64,000 bases of DNA, from positions 690,001 through 754,000 of the forward strand of contig CANMVA010000001.1 in assembly GCA_947501355.1 (NCBI GenBank), given 5' to 3'. The stretch comes from an uncultured Paracoccaceae bacterium (GTDB lineage: Bacteria > Pseudomonadota > Alphaproteobacteria > Rhodobacterales > Rhodobacteraceae). Under the pieces are notes generated by a model, which was not told the DNA's origin, did no database searches, and worked only from the letters and a program-made list of their open reading frames with translations. The translations under genes and the position numbers were made by a program. Below are positions 26,866-35,978 of this stretch, piece by piece (within the stretch, counting starts at the first letter, position 1; every line of letters begins with the position of its first letter).

Positions 26866-28314
26866 ATGCGATTTCTGGGACGCAGCCTCATCGGCCTGTT
26901 CCTTTGGGCGATGACGCTGGGCTTTCTGGCCTGGGCGGGCGTTCTCGTGACAGGCGCGGTGCAAGAGCGCATGGCGCAGGAAGATCGTGCGTTTCCGGCC
27001 CGCGAACGGGTTTTCGCGGTGAATGTCCAAGAGGTAACGCCGCAGACGATTGCCCCCACACTGACCGCTTTCGGCGAGGTGCAAAGCCGCCGCACGCTTG
27101 AGTTGCGCGCCACAGAAGGCGGACGCATTGTGGCGCTGGATGCGGCATTTGAAGAAGGGGGCGTGGTTACGGCTGGCTCCGAGCTGGTGCGCATTGATCC
27201 GTTTGAGGCCGACGCCAACCTCGCCCGTGCGCGCACCGATCTGCGGGAAGCAGAGGCCGAGGAGAGGGATGCAGCCCTGGCCTTGGCGCTGGCTCAGGAC
27301 GAGGTTATCGCCGCCGAAAGCCAGCTTGACCTGCGCGCCCGCGCCCTGCAACGCCAGCGCGATCTGCAAGCGCGTGGTGTCGGCACCGAGGCCGCGATTG
27401 AAACCGCCGAACTGGCCGAACAGGGCGCGCAGCAGACGCTGCTGGGGCGCAGGCTTGCAGTCGCCGCAGCACAGGCGCGGCTAGAGCAATCCGCGATCAG
27501 TTCCGAGCGTCAGCGCATTGCGTTGGACGAGGCTGCGCGACGGGTCAGCGAAACGGTTATCACCGCACCTTTCGACGGCACGTTGTCAGATGTTGATCTG
27601 GTGGTCGGCGGCGTCGTGGCGCAGAACGAACAGGTCGCCCAACTGATTGACCCCAGCGCTTTGGAAGTCGCGTTTCGGGTCTCCACCGCGCAATATGCGA
27701 GCCTCCTGAGCGAGACGGGCAGCTTGATCAACGCACCCATTGAAGCGGTATTGGATGTCTTTGGCGCCGATATCGTGGTGCGCGGCAAGGTCTCCCGTGA
27801 AAGTGCCGCTGTGGGCGAAGGGCAGACGGGCCGCGAGCTGTTTGCCCAGTTGGATGCGAATGCCGCTTTGCGCCCCGGCGATTTCGTCACCATTCGCGTG
27901 CGCGAGCAAGAGTTGGACAATGTCGCCTTGATCCCTGCAGCGGCCATCAGCGGGGCTGGCACGGTGCTTTTGCTGACAGAGGATGAGCGGTTGGAAGAAG
28001 CGGCGGTCACTGTCTTGCGTCAGCAGGGCGATGACGCGCTGATCGAAGCCAGCACTCTAGCCGGGCGCGAGGTTGTCACCGCGCGTTCTCCGCTTCTGGG
28101 GGCCGGTCTGAAAGTGCGCCCTTTGCGCGGCGGCCCCGCACCTGAGCCCGACATGATTGAGCTGACCGAAGAGCGCCGCGCCAAACTCGTGGCTTTTGTC
28201 GAAAACAACGACCGTATGCCGGATGCCGCGAAAGAGCGGCTGCTGGCGCAGCTTCAGCAAACCGCTGTTCCGGCCCGCATCGTCACGCGGCTGGAAGGGC
28301 GTCTGGGCGGGTAA
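26866..28314 (+). CDS. RND efflux periplasmic adaptor subunit
   Basis: 482 residues. N-terminal membrane anchor (about 8-30), lipoyl/barrel segments split around a long alpha-helical hairpin rich in Ala, Arg, Glu and Gln (about 115-225), then ETVITAPFDGTLSDVDLVVGGVV, the usual second lipoyl half. The C-terminal 50 residues add a helical tail ending in VTRLEGRLGG that is longer than in MexA. ATG 26866 follows GGAGAGGGA at 26851-26859. Three bases separate it from the permease gene, with which it forms an inner-membrane/periplasm exporter; no outer-membrane channel gene is adjacent. Confidence 0.92.
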   Translation: MRFLGRSLIGLFLWAMTLGFLAWAGVLVTGAVQERMAQEDRAFPARERVFAVNVQEVTPQTIAPTLTAFGEVQSRRTLELRATEGGRIVALDAAFEEGGVVTAGSELVRIDPFEADANLARARTDLREAEAEERDAALALALAQDEVIAAESQLDLRARALQRQRDLQARGVGTEAAIETAELAEQGAQQTLLGRRLAVAAAQARLEQSAISSERQRIALDEAARRVSETVITAPFDGTLSDVDLVVGGVVAQNEQVAQLIDPSALEVAFRVSTAQYASLLSETGSLINAPIEAVLDVFGADIVVRGKVSRESAAVGEGQTGRELFAQLDANAALRPGDFVTIRVREQELDNVALIPAAAISGAGTVLLLTEDERLEEAAVTVLRQQGDDALIEASTLAGREVVTARSPLLGAGLKVRPLRGGPAPEPDMIELTEERRAKLVAFVENNDRMPDAAKERLLAQLQQTAVPARIVTRLEGRLGG

Positions 28315-28317
28315 GCC

Positions 28318-31300
28318 ATGCGGGCGCAGGTGCAAGGTCTGACCGGCGGCGTTCTGTCTTACTTCGTGCGCCATAAAACGGCGGCGAACCTGCTGCTGGT
28401 CGTCCTGATCTGTATCGGCATCGCCGCCGCGCCCCGGATGCGGGCGCAGTTCTTCCCCGACGTGATTGTTGAAAATGTGAGCGTCAGTGTCGCGTGGCAA
28501 GGCGCGGGCGCCGAAGATGTGGACGCCGCGATTGTGCAGGTTCTGGAACCTGCCTTGTTGGCGGTCGATGGGGTTGATGAGACTGAAAGCCGGTCCCGTG
28601 AAGGCAGCGCCTCTATCACGCTGGAGTTTGAACCGGGCTGGGATATGGCCCGCGCAACCGACGATGTGCGCGTTGCCGTTGATGCGGTCACGATACTTCC
28701 CGAAGAAGCCGAAGAGCCGACCGTGCGCCGCGGTGCGTGGCGCGACCGAGTGACGGATGTGGTCATCACTGGCCCCGTCTCGGTCGATCAACTGGGGCTC
28801 TATACAGACGAGCTGGTCACCCGGCTTTTTGCCGAAGGGGTCACGCGCACGACCATTCGCGGGATCGCCGCGCCCGAGTTGCTGGTCGAAGTGCCCTCGG
28901 TCGCCTTGATCAAGAACGATGTGTCGATGGCCCAGATCGCAGAAGCGATTGCAGGTGAAGTTGCGACCGACCCGGCAGGCGACATCACCGGCGGCAGCAC
29001 CCGTGTGCGCACCGGGGTTGAGAAACGCACAGCGCAGGATATCGCGGCGATCGTGCTGCGCTCGAACACCGATGGCACGACGCTGACTGTGGGCGATGTG
29101 GCGACGGTCATGGCTTTGGGCATCGACCGGGAGCGGGCCTATTTCGTCGGCGATGAACCCGCCATGTCGATCCGTGTGGACCGGTCCGATCAGGGCGATG
29201 CCATCGGCATTCAGGAAACCGTTGAAGAGGTCGCCGCCCGGATGGAGGCGACGCTCCCCGAAGGCGTCTCAGTTGATCTGATCCGCACCCGGGCGGAAGC
29301 GATCACAGGGCGGCTCAACATTCTTCTTGATAACGGGCTGATGGGGCTTGGTCTTGTGGTCATGCTGCTCTTCTTGTTCCTGAACGCCCGGACGGCATTC
29401 TGGGTCGCGGCGGGCATCCCGGTGGCGATGCTGACCGCTGTGGGGATCATGTATCTGGCGGGGATCACGCTGAACATGATCTCTCTTTTTGCGCTGATTA
29501 TCACGCTGGGTATCGTCGTGGATGACGCGATTGTCGTCGGAGAGCATGCCGATTTTCGTGCCAGACGATTGGGCGAGGATCCCGCCACCGCCGCCGAAAT
29601 GGCGGCACGGCGCATGGCCTCGCCTGTCTTCGCGGCGACGGTCACGACGATCATCGCGTTCTTTGGTTTGGTCGCCATCGGCGGGCGCTTTGGCGACCTG
29701 ATTGCCGATATTCCCTTCACGGTGATTGCCGTTCTGGCCGCGTCTTTGGTGGAGTGCTTCCTGATCCTGCCGCATCATATGAAAGGGGCGCTGATCCATA
29801 CGGCGAAAGAGCACTGGTATGACTGGCCCTCGCGGCAGGTCAACAAGGGCTTTCGCCGGGTGCGCGAGCGCATGTTCCGCCCGTTCATCGCACTAGTGAT
29901 CCGCGCCCGCTACCCGGTCTTCGCGCTGGCGGTACTAGCGCTGGCCTCGCAAGCGGCTCTCTTAATCAAGGGCGATGTCGACTGGCGCTTCTTCAACGCG
30001 CCTGAGCGGGGCTCGGTCACGGGGAACTTCGCCATGGCACCGGGCGCCACGCGGGAGCACGCGTTGGAACAGATGCGCATGATGCAGGAGGCGGTTGATA
30101 CGCTGGCCGCCGACTATGAAGAGCGCTATGGCCGCAATCCGGTCGACTTCGTCATGGCCGAGATTGGCGGCAATGCGGGGCGCGGTCTGTCGGGCAGCGA
30201 CACCAAGGATATCGACCAGCTTGGCGGCATTTCCATCGAATTGATCGACGCCGATCTGCGCCCTTACTCCTCGTTCGCCTTTGTTGGTGAGCTACAAGAC
30301 GCTGTCCCCCGCCACCCGCTGGTCGAGACAGTGAGCTTTCGCGGCTGGCGCTCCGGACCCGGTGGCGACGCGCTGGCGGTGGAGTTCTCGGGCGCCAGTG
30401 CCGAGACGCTGAAAGCTGCATCCGAGGCGTTGCAGGATGCGTTGCGCGTCTATCCAGAAGTCTCCGCGGTGCAGGACAATCTGGCCTATGACAAGGAAGA
30501 GCTTGTGCTGGAACTGACCGCCCAGGGACAGGCGTTGGGCTTTGACATCGACACGCTGGGCCGGGTTCTGCGCAACCGTCTGAACGGCATCGAGGCGGCG
30601 ACCTTCCCGGATGGTCCGCGATCCGCTGAAATCCGCGTCGAGCTGCCGTCAGGCGAACTGACAGCGGATTTCCTGACCCGGACCCAGATGCGCACAGAGG
30701 CGGGTGATTACGTGCCGCTGGCTGATATCGTCTCGGTCGAAAGCCGCACCGGGTTCTCGACCGTGCGGCGCGAGAACGGCATCCGGCTGATCGAAGTAAC
30801 CGGCGACATCTCGGAAGATGACCCGGCCCGCGCGACCGAGATCATGGCGGCGTTGGAGGCCGATATCCTGCCCCGCATCGCGTCCGAGCAGCAGGTCGAA
30901 TGGCGGTTGGCCGGGCTGAGTGAGCAGGAGGATGAGTTCCTCGACGACGCCCGTTTGGGGCTCATTTTCTGCCTGACCGGTATCTATCTGACACTGGCGT
31001 GGATTTTCGCCTCTTGGACACGGCCTGCTGTTGTGATGTCGATCATTCCCTTCGGCCTCGTTGGGACCATTTGGGGGCATTACGTCTGGGATGTGCCGCT
31101 CAGTATGTTCTCGGTCGTGGGGCTGATCGGCATGACCGGGATCATCATCAACGACTCGATTGTGATGGTCACGACTATCGACGAATACGCCAAGACGCGG
31201 GATCGGGTCACCGCGATCATCGACGGCGCGGCGGACCGTTTGCGCGCGGTTTTGTTGACCACGCTGACAACCGTTCTGGGCCTGACGCCGCTGCTTTATG

Positions 31301-31701
31301 AGCAATCCTCGCAGGCGCGGTTCCTCAAGCCGACCGTGATCACGCTGGTCTACGGGCTGGGCTTTGGCATGCTGCTCGTACTGATCGTAGTGCCCGCACT
31401 GATGGCGATGCAACTGGACGTCTCGCGCCAATTGACGGCGATGCGGCGCGGTTTGCGTGCCCCGCACCCGGCACGGCGTTTGATCTGGGGGGCGGTCGCT
31501 TTGACCGGAGTTGCGTTTGCGGCGCTCATCGGCCCGGTCGCCCTGCAGGGCAGCCTTGCCACACCGCTGGTTCAGGTGCTGCCGGTGCTTGAGGGCGCGC
31601 CAGCGTTCCCGACAGCTTTGGGCCTTCTGGCAATAGCGGTTTCGGTGATCGGTGTCGGGGTCTACGGCATTGCAGCACTCACAGGGCGACGCGCGGCTTA
31701 A
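28318..31701 (+). CDS. RND efflux permease (HAE/MMPL-type AcrB family)
   Basis: 1127 residues. The AcrB-like layout is clear: N-terminal helix, large periplasmic loop, helices 2-6 with the proton-relay aspartates in LGIVVDDAIVVGEHA, a second loop, then helices 8-12 with GIIINDSIVMVTTIDEYA. It exports hydrophobic compounds or metabolites using the proton gradient. It is about 80 residues longer than usual because of two extra hydrophobic segments after helix 12 (about 1055-1127). Its stop TAA is interleaved with that of the convergent gene in TTAA. Confidence 0.93.
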   Translation: MRAQVQGLTGGVLSYFVRHKTAANLLLVVLICIGIAAAPRMRAQFFPDVIVENVSVSVAWQGAGAEDVDAAIVQVLEPALLAVDGVDETESRSREGSASITLEFEPGWDMARATDDVRVAVDAVTILPEEAEEPTVRRGAWRDRVTDVVITGPVSVDQLGLYTDELVTRLFAEGVTRTTIRGIAAPELLVEVPSVALIKNDVSMAQIAEAIAGEVATDPAGDITGGSTRVRTGVEKRTAQDIAAIVLRSNTDGTTLTVGDVATVMALGIDRERAYFVGDEPAMSIRVDRSDQGDAIGIQETVEEVAARMEATLPEGVSVDLIRTRAEAITGRLNILLDNGLMGLGLVVMLLFLFLNARTAFWVAAGIPVAMLTAVGIMYLAGITLNMISLFALIITLGIVVDDAIVVGEHADFRARRLGEDPATAAEMAARRMASPVFAATVTTIIAFFGLVAIGGRFGDLIADIPFTVIAVLAASLVECFLILPHHMKGALIHTAKEHWYDWPSRQVNKGFRRVRERMFRPFIALVIRARYPVFALAVLALASQAALLIKGDVDWRFFNAPERGSVTGNFAMAPGATREHALEQMRMMQEAVDTLAADYEERYGRNPVDFVMAEIGGNAGRGLSGSDTKDIDQLGGISIELIDADLRPYSSFAFVGELQDAVPRHPLVETVSFRGWRSGPGGDALAVEFSGASAETLKAASEALQDALRVYPEVSAVQDNLAYDKEELVLELTAQGQALGFDIDTLGRVLRNRLNGIEAATFPDGPRSAEIRVELPSGELTADFLTRTQMRTEAGDYVPLADIVSVESRTGFSTVRRENGIRLIEVTGDISEDDPARATEIMAALEADILPRIASEQQVEWRLAGLSEQEDEFLDDARLGLIFCLTGIYLTLAWIFASWTRPAVVMSIIPFGLVGTIWGHYVWDVPLSMFSVVGLIGMTGIIINDSIVMVTTIDEYAKTRDRVTAIIDGAADRLRAVLLTTLTTVLGLTPLLYEQSSQARFLKPTVITLVYGLGFGMLLVLIVVPALMAMQLDVSRQLTAMRRGLRAPHPARRLIWGAVALTGVAFAALIGPVALQGSLATPLVQVLPVLEGAPAFPTALGLLAIAVSVIGVGVYGIAALTGRRAA

Positions 31702-32489
31702 CCCGCTTCGCAGCCGCGAATGTCGACAGCCTGCCCGGCGCTCAAAACGGTGATCCGAATATCGCTCCGGTTCAGCGCGAAAGGCTGGGCGGATGGGCTG
31801 ACCATCTCGACCGAGGCGGTGAGGGTGTTGCCCTCGCGCCGGGTTGCGGCTTCGGAAATCCAGATCGTGGGATCAGCAGTCTCGAAGACAGCAACCTCAC
31901 TTTGACCCAAAGCAGGCATCGCGATGGAGGCCGTGATCCGCAGGCCGTCAGAGATCGGATCGACCGCGCAGGTCACGGCGGCGACGCTTGCTTCGGCCTC
32001 ACTGTGAGGACGGTCTGACAAGGCGGCCCTGATCGCGCCATCTGGCGCACCTGTCATGGGCAAGGCCTCGTCAAAATTCAGCGTGACGGGCACGCAAATC
32101 TCTTCGCAGACGCCGATCTGAACGGATCCACGCATTCTGATTTCGCCGCTGGAGCGTGGCGTCACCCGCATCGGAATAACCACCTGATTTTCATAGCCAA
32201 TCGTGCGCATGCCGTTGGTCATATACACATTCGGCACCGGCCAGTGAAACGCCACAGCTTGCATGTTGTCGGCCCCGCGCCAGTCAAATTGCGGCGGGAT
32301 GCCCGCATCACCGGGGGCGCGCCAATAGGTCTTCCAACCGGGATCGAGGGTGACGCGCAAAGCGGCCATATGGGTGCCATCGGCCTCGCGCCAACCGGGC
32401 AGCACCTCAAGATCAACCATATCCTGCGCCAGCGCGCCTAGGGGGGCCGCCAGCAAGGTTGAGCAAACAAGGAGCGCACGACGTGTCAT
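31698..32489 (-). CDS. Periplasmic DsbD-alpha-domain-like protein
   Basis: 263 residues with an N-terminal signal peptide (MTRRALLVCSTLLAAPLGALAQ). The region GVCEEICVPVTLNF matches the C-x3-C redox site of the DsbD N-terminal (alpha) domain, and WKTYWRAPGDAGIPPQFDWRG and NVYMTNGMRTIGYENQVVIP are also typical. It probably passes electrons to oxidised partners in the periplasm, but the membrane DsbD core is not fused here. Divergent from algH; start codons 114 bp apart. Confidence 0.85.
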   Translation of the reverse strand: MTRRALLVCSTLLAAPLGALAQDMVDLEVLPGWREADGTHMAALRVTLDPGWKTYWRAPGDAGIPPQFDWRGADNMQAVAFHWPVPNVYMTNGMRTIGYENQVVIPMRVTPRSSGEIRMRGSVQIGVCEEICVPVTLNFDEALPMTGAPDGAIRAALSDRPHSEAEASVAAVTCAVDPISDGLRITASIAMPALGQSEVAVFETADPTIWISEAATRREGNTLTASVEMVSPSAQPFALNRSDIRITVLSAGQAVDIRGCEAG

Positions 32490-32603
32490 AGAGGCAGGAT
32501 ACGGAGCTGCACCAGGATGGAAAGTCACATCCCCGCGAATTCTCGTGAGGCGCGTCTTTCTAGACACTTGCGCGGACCCAGGACCGCCCCCATCCTTGAA
32601 CCC

Positions 32604-33173
32604 ATGCAAAGCGAGTCGTCTGATTTCACGGGAAAGCTGTTGATCGCCATGCCGGGGATGAGCGATCCCCGGTTTGAGAAAAGCGTGATCTTCATGTGTG
32701 CGCATTCAGATGAAGGGGCGATGGGTTTGATCGTCAACAAACCCGCCGAGGATCTGGCCTTTGCCGACTTGCTGGAACAGCTGTCGATCCGGCCCGCACG
32801 GATCAACCGCGATGTGCCGGTGCATTTTGGCGGCCCCGTTGAGCATGGGCGCGGTTTTGTCCTGCACACGTCTGACTACAGCTCGAACGCGTCGACGCTG
32901 GAGGTGGAGGACGATTTCGGCATGACAGGGACACTTGATATTCTGGAAGACATAGCGCGCGGGCAGGGGCCCTCGGCTTTGGTCATGGCGCTGGGTTATG
33001 CAGGATGGGGGCCGGGTCAGCTGGAAAATGAAATTGTGCGCAATGGGTGGCTGACCTGCGATGCCACGCCCGAGATCGTTTTTTCGGTTCCCGCAGAGAA
33101 TAAGTGGGGCGCGGCGTTGAAGACCTTGGGCGTGGATGCGCTCACCTTATCGGCGGCCGCGGGGCGGGCTTAG
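32604..33173 (+). CDS. algH: YqgE/AlgH family protein
   Basis: 189 residues. The family pattern is clear from GKLLIAMPGMSDPRFEKSVIFMCAHSDEGAMGLIVNKP to PVHFGGPVEHGRGFVLHT and a C-terminal MALGYAGWGPGQLENEI. Function is not established; AlgH influences alginate and other regulatory outputs in pseudomonads. ATG 32604 is chosen to start the conserved region at residue 10. Convergent with tsaC, with a 35-bp spacer. Confidence 0.93.
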   Translation: MQSESSDFTGKLLIAMPGMSDPRFEKSVIFMCAHSDEGAMGLIVNKPAEDLAFADLLEQLSIRPARINRDVPVHFGGPVEHGRGFVLHTSDYSSNASTLEVEDDFGMTGTLDILEDIARGQGPSALVMALGYAGWGPGQLENEIVRNGWLTCDATPEIVFSVPAENKWGAALKTLGVDALTLSAAAGRA

Positions 33174-33208
33174 GCCTGTTTTTGAGTATTTTTGCAAAGA
33201 TGAAACAA

Positions 33209-34141
33209 CTACCGGGGCGCTGCGGCGCGGCGCAAGCGGTCGTTTATGGCGCGGCCCAGCCCGGTTTCGGGGATCGGGGCCACATGGATCGTGTCGGTGC
33301 CGCTGTCCAGCCGGTGCAGGTAAGCAAAAAGATTGGCCGCAGCCTCCGTCAGGTCACCACCGGGGGAAAGGTTGAGCGTGCCCTTCACCGGACCGAAGCC
33401 AAGCAGGGTGCCCTCTGTTTCCGTGACATTTAGCCGGACTTTCGCATCGGGGGCGTAATGCGAGGCGAGCTGACCAGGCGCATTTGGCATGTCAGGCTGA
33501 TGCGTGCTGAGGGGATGGCCCAGGGCAGCCTCCAGAGCTTCCTGAGGCAGCCCGCCGGGGCGCAGCAGTGTCGGGATGGGCGCGAACCCGAGGATCGTCG
33601 ATTCGAGGCCCACATCGCAGGGGCCGCCATCGAGAATGGCAGCGATCTTGCCGGTAAGCGCTGCGGCGACGTGATCGGCGGTTGTTGGGCTGATCGCGCC
33701 TGACGGGTTGGCCGACGGGGCCGCGATGGGGCGGCCCGCCTTGCGCAAAAGTGCTTGTGCCAGCGGATGGGCCGGGATGCGGATTGCCAATGTGGGCAGG
33801 CCTGCGGTGACTAGATCGCTGACCGCACCGGGCTTAACGGGAAGGACCAGCGTCAGCGGACCAGGCCAGAAGGCTTGTGCGATGTCCTGAGCGGTCTGCG
33901 GCAGCTCCACCAGCGGTTTAGCGGCGTCCAGATCAGGCACATGCACGATCAGCGGATTGAAGCTGGGCCGGTTCTTGGCCTCAAAGATGCGCGCGACGGC
34001 CTGCCCGTTGGTCGCATCCGCGCCCAGCCCGTAGACCGTTTCTGTCGGGAAAGCGACCAGAGCGCCCTTTTGCAGCAACGCTGCGGCATCGGCGATCCCT
34101 TGCGGCGTCGCGGCGAGGCGTTGGGTGGAAACGGGGTTCAT
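33209..34141 (-). CDS. tsaC: L-threonylcarbamoyladenylate synthase (Sua5/TsaC type)
   Basis: 310 residues. Makes threonylcarbamoyl-AMP for t6A37 of ANN-decoding tRNAs. The YrdC/TsaC core is seen as GALVAFPTETVYGLGADATN and the KNRPSFNPLIVHV loop (K-x-R-P). It continues in RIPAHPLAQALL and the SANPSGAISPTTADHV segment. The C-terminal 100 residues are the Sua5 domain joined by LRPGGLPQEALEAALG, so this is the long Sua5 form. Divergent from the acyl-CoA dehydrogenase. Confidence 0.94.
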   Translation of the reverse strand: MNPVSTQRLAATPQGIADAAALLQKGALVAFPTETVYGLGADATNGQAVARIFEAKNRPSFNPLIVHVPDLDAAKPLVELPQTAQDIAQAFWPGPLTLVLPVKPGAVSDLVTAGLPTLAIRIPAHPLAQALLRKAGRPIAAPSANPSGAISPTTADHVAAALTGKIAAILDGGPCDVGLESTILGFAPIPTLLRPGGLPQEALEAALGHPLSTHQPDMPNAPGQLASHYAPDAKVRLNVTETEGTLLGFGPVKGTLNLSPGGDLTEAAANLFAYLHRLDSGTDTIHVAPIPETGLGRAINDRLRRAAAPR

Positions 34142-34262
34142 AAGGTCTGACGCTGCGTTCTGGTTGCGGGGGGCGTTTTGGCGGTTACCTTCGCATCACG
34201 AGGATATCCCCGCATAGCCGCTTCGTGCGCTTATGTGAAGGTCGCGAAACCCGGAGAAAACA

Positions 34263-35978
34263 ATGCCCTATCGTGCCCCTGTTCAAGAGTTTCAGTTCTT
34301 GTTCGACCAGGTTGTTGGTCTGGATCAGGTCCGCGCGACGGAGCGCTTCGCGGAGGCCACGCCCGATTTGACAGAAGCGATTCTGACGGAAGCCGGACGG
34401 ATGTGCGAGGAGGTGCTGTCGCCATTGCAGCGCAGCGGTGATCTGACGCCCGCGCGTCTGGAGAACGGCGTCGTGCGCTGTTCGCCCGGTTTTGACGACG
34501 GCTACAAGGCCATTGCCGAAGGGGGCTGGATGTCCATTGCGGCGGATCCGGCTTACGGCGGCATGGGCCTGCCCATGGCGATCACGTCGGCGGTGAATGA
34601 GATGATGTCCTCGGCCTGTCTGGCGATCCAGCTGAATCCGCTGATGACCCAAGGCCAGATCGAGGCGTTGGAGAACCACGCCAGCGACGAGATCAAAGCA
34701 CTCTACCTGCCCAAACTGATTTCGGGGGAGTGGTATGGCACCATGAACCTGACAGAGCCTCATGCGGGCAGCGATGTGGGTGCTTTGCGCACGAAAGCCG
34801 AACCGAACGGCGACGGCACCTATGCGATCACAGGCCAGAAGATCTATATTAGCTGGGCCGACAATGACTTTACCGACAATGTCTGCCATCTGGTTCTGGC
34901 GCGCTTGCCGGACGGGCAGCCGGGCACCAAAGGGATCAGCCTGTTCATGGTGCCCAAGCGTTTGCCGGATGAGAATGGCAATGCGGGCGTGGCGAACACG
35001 CTGAAGGTCGTCAGCCTTGAGCATAAGATGGGCCTCCATGCGTCGCCCACCGCCGTGATGCAGTATGACAGTGCGACCGGTTGGCTTGTGGGCGCGCCCC
35101 ATAAAGGCATGGCTGCGATGTTCACCATGATGAACAATGCGCGTTTGGGGGTTGGCGTGCAGGGCGTGGGCGTCGCCGAAGGGGCGCTGCAGCATGCCGT
35201 CGCTTATGCGCTGGACCGCAAGCAAGGGGCGACGCCTGTAGCAGGTGGGACCGGGGCCATCGTTGATCATGCTGATGTCCGCCGAATGCTGGCGACGATG
35301 AAGGCGGATGTGTTCGCCTCGCGCGCGATTGCGCTGTCCTGCGCGGTGGCGATTGATATGGCCCACGCCACGGGCGACGCCGAATGGGAGGCGCGCGCGG
35401 CTTTCCTGACACCCATCGCCAAGGCCTTTGGCACGGATGTCGGTGTGGCGGTTGCTCAGACGGGCATGCAGGTGCATGGAGGCATGGGCTTTGTCGAGGA
35501 GACAGGTGCCGCGCAATTCGCCCGCGATGTGCGGGTGACGACGATCTATGAAGGCACCAACGGCATTCAGGCGATGGATCTTGTAGCGCGCAAGATGATG
35601 GACGGGGGTGAAGCCGCTTACCGTCTGCTCGACGAGATGGAGGCGGCAGCCGAAGAGGCGCGCGGCTCCAACCCGGCGATGGCAGAGGCCGTGTGGCAAG
35701 CCTGCGAAAGCCTGCGCGAGACGACCGAATGGCTGGTCTCCCAAAGCGATCTGAATGAGCGTTTCGCCGGGGCGGTGCCTTTCCTGCATGCCTTCGCGCG
35801 GGTTCTGGGCGGGCATTACCACCTGCAAGCGGCGCAAGCCGACAAGGGTGGCCCGCGCGAGAAACTGGCGCGATTCTATATCAAGCGTTTGCTGCCGGAG
35901 CATGCGGGCTTGCTGATCCATGCGCGCGCGGGCGCGTCCGAGCTTTACGATCTCACGGCTGATGAGCTTGCCGCGTGA
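34263..35978 (+). CDS. Acyl-CoA dehydrogenase with C-terminal extension (DmdC-like)
   Basis: 571 residues. The FAD-binding core is intact: MNLTEPHAGSDVGALRTKA, then the GMQVHGGMGFVEETGAAQFARDVRVTTIYEGTNGIQAMDL region, where the Glu of YEGT is the expected catalytic base. The extra C-terminal domain (about 470-571) is shared by DmdC methylmercaptopropionyl-CoA dehydrogenases and long acyl-CoA dehydrogenases of marine Rhodobacterales. Substrate cannot be settled here. Overlaps the MBL gene by GTGA, so they may act together in CoA-ester oxidation. Confidence 0.9.
   Translation: MPYRAPVQEFQFLFDQVVGLDQVRATERFAEATPDLTEAILTEAGRMCEEVLSPLQRSGDLTPARLENGVVRCSPGFDDGYKAIAEGGWMSIAADPAYGGMGLPMAITSAVNEMMSSACLAIQLNPLMTQGQIEALENHASDEIKALYLPKLISGEWYGTMNLTEPHAGSDVGALRTKAEPNGDGTYAITGQKIYISWADNDFTDNVCHLVLARLPDGQPGTKGISLFMVPKRLPDENGNAGVANTLKVVSLEHKMGLHASPTAVMQYDSATGWLVGAPHKGMAAMFTMMNNARLGVGVQGVGVAEGALQHAVAYALDRKQGATPVAGGTGAIVDHADVRRMLATMKADVFASRAIALSCAVAIDMAHATGDAEWEARAAFLTPIAKAFGTDVGVAVAQTGMQVHGGMGFVEETGAAQFARDVRVTTIYEGTNGIQAMDLVARKMMDGGEAAYRLLDEMEAAAEEARGSNPAMAEAVWQACESLRETTEWLVSQSDLNERFAGAVPFLHAFARVLGGHYHLQAAQADKGGPREKLARFYIKRLLPEHAGLLIHARAGASELYDLTADELAA

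Noticed and set aside
34185-35921. A 578-codon open frame on the minus strand
   Set aside because: Exactly antisense to the acyl-CoA dehydrogenase, which has clear family motifs; the minus frame is a GC-rich artefact with no recognisable domain.
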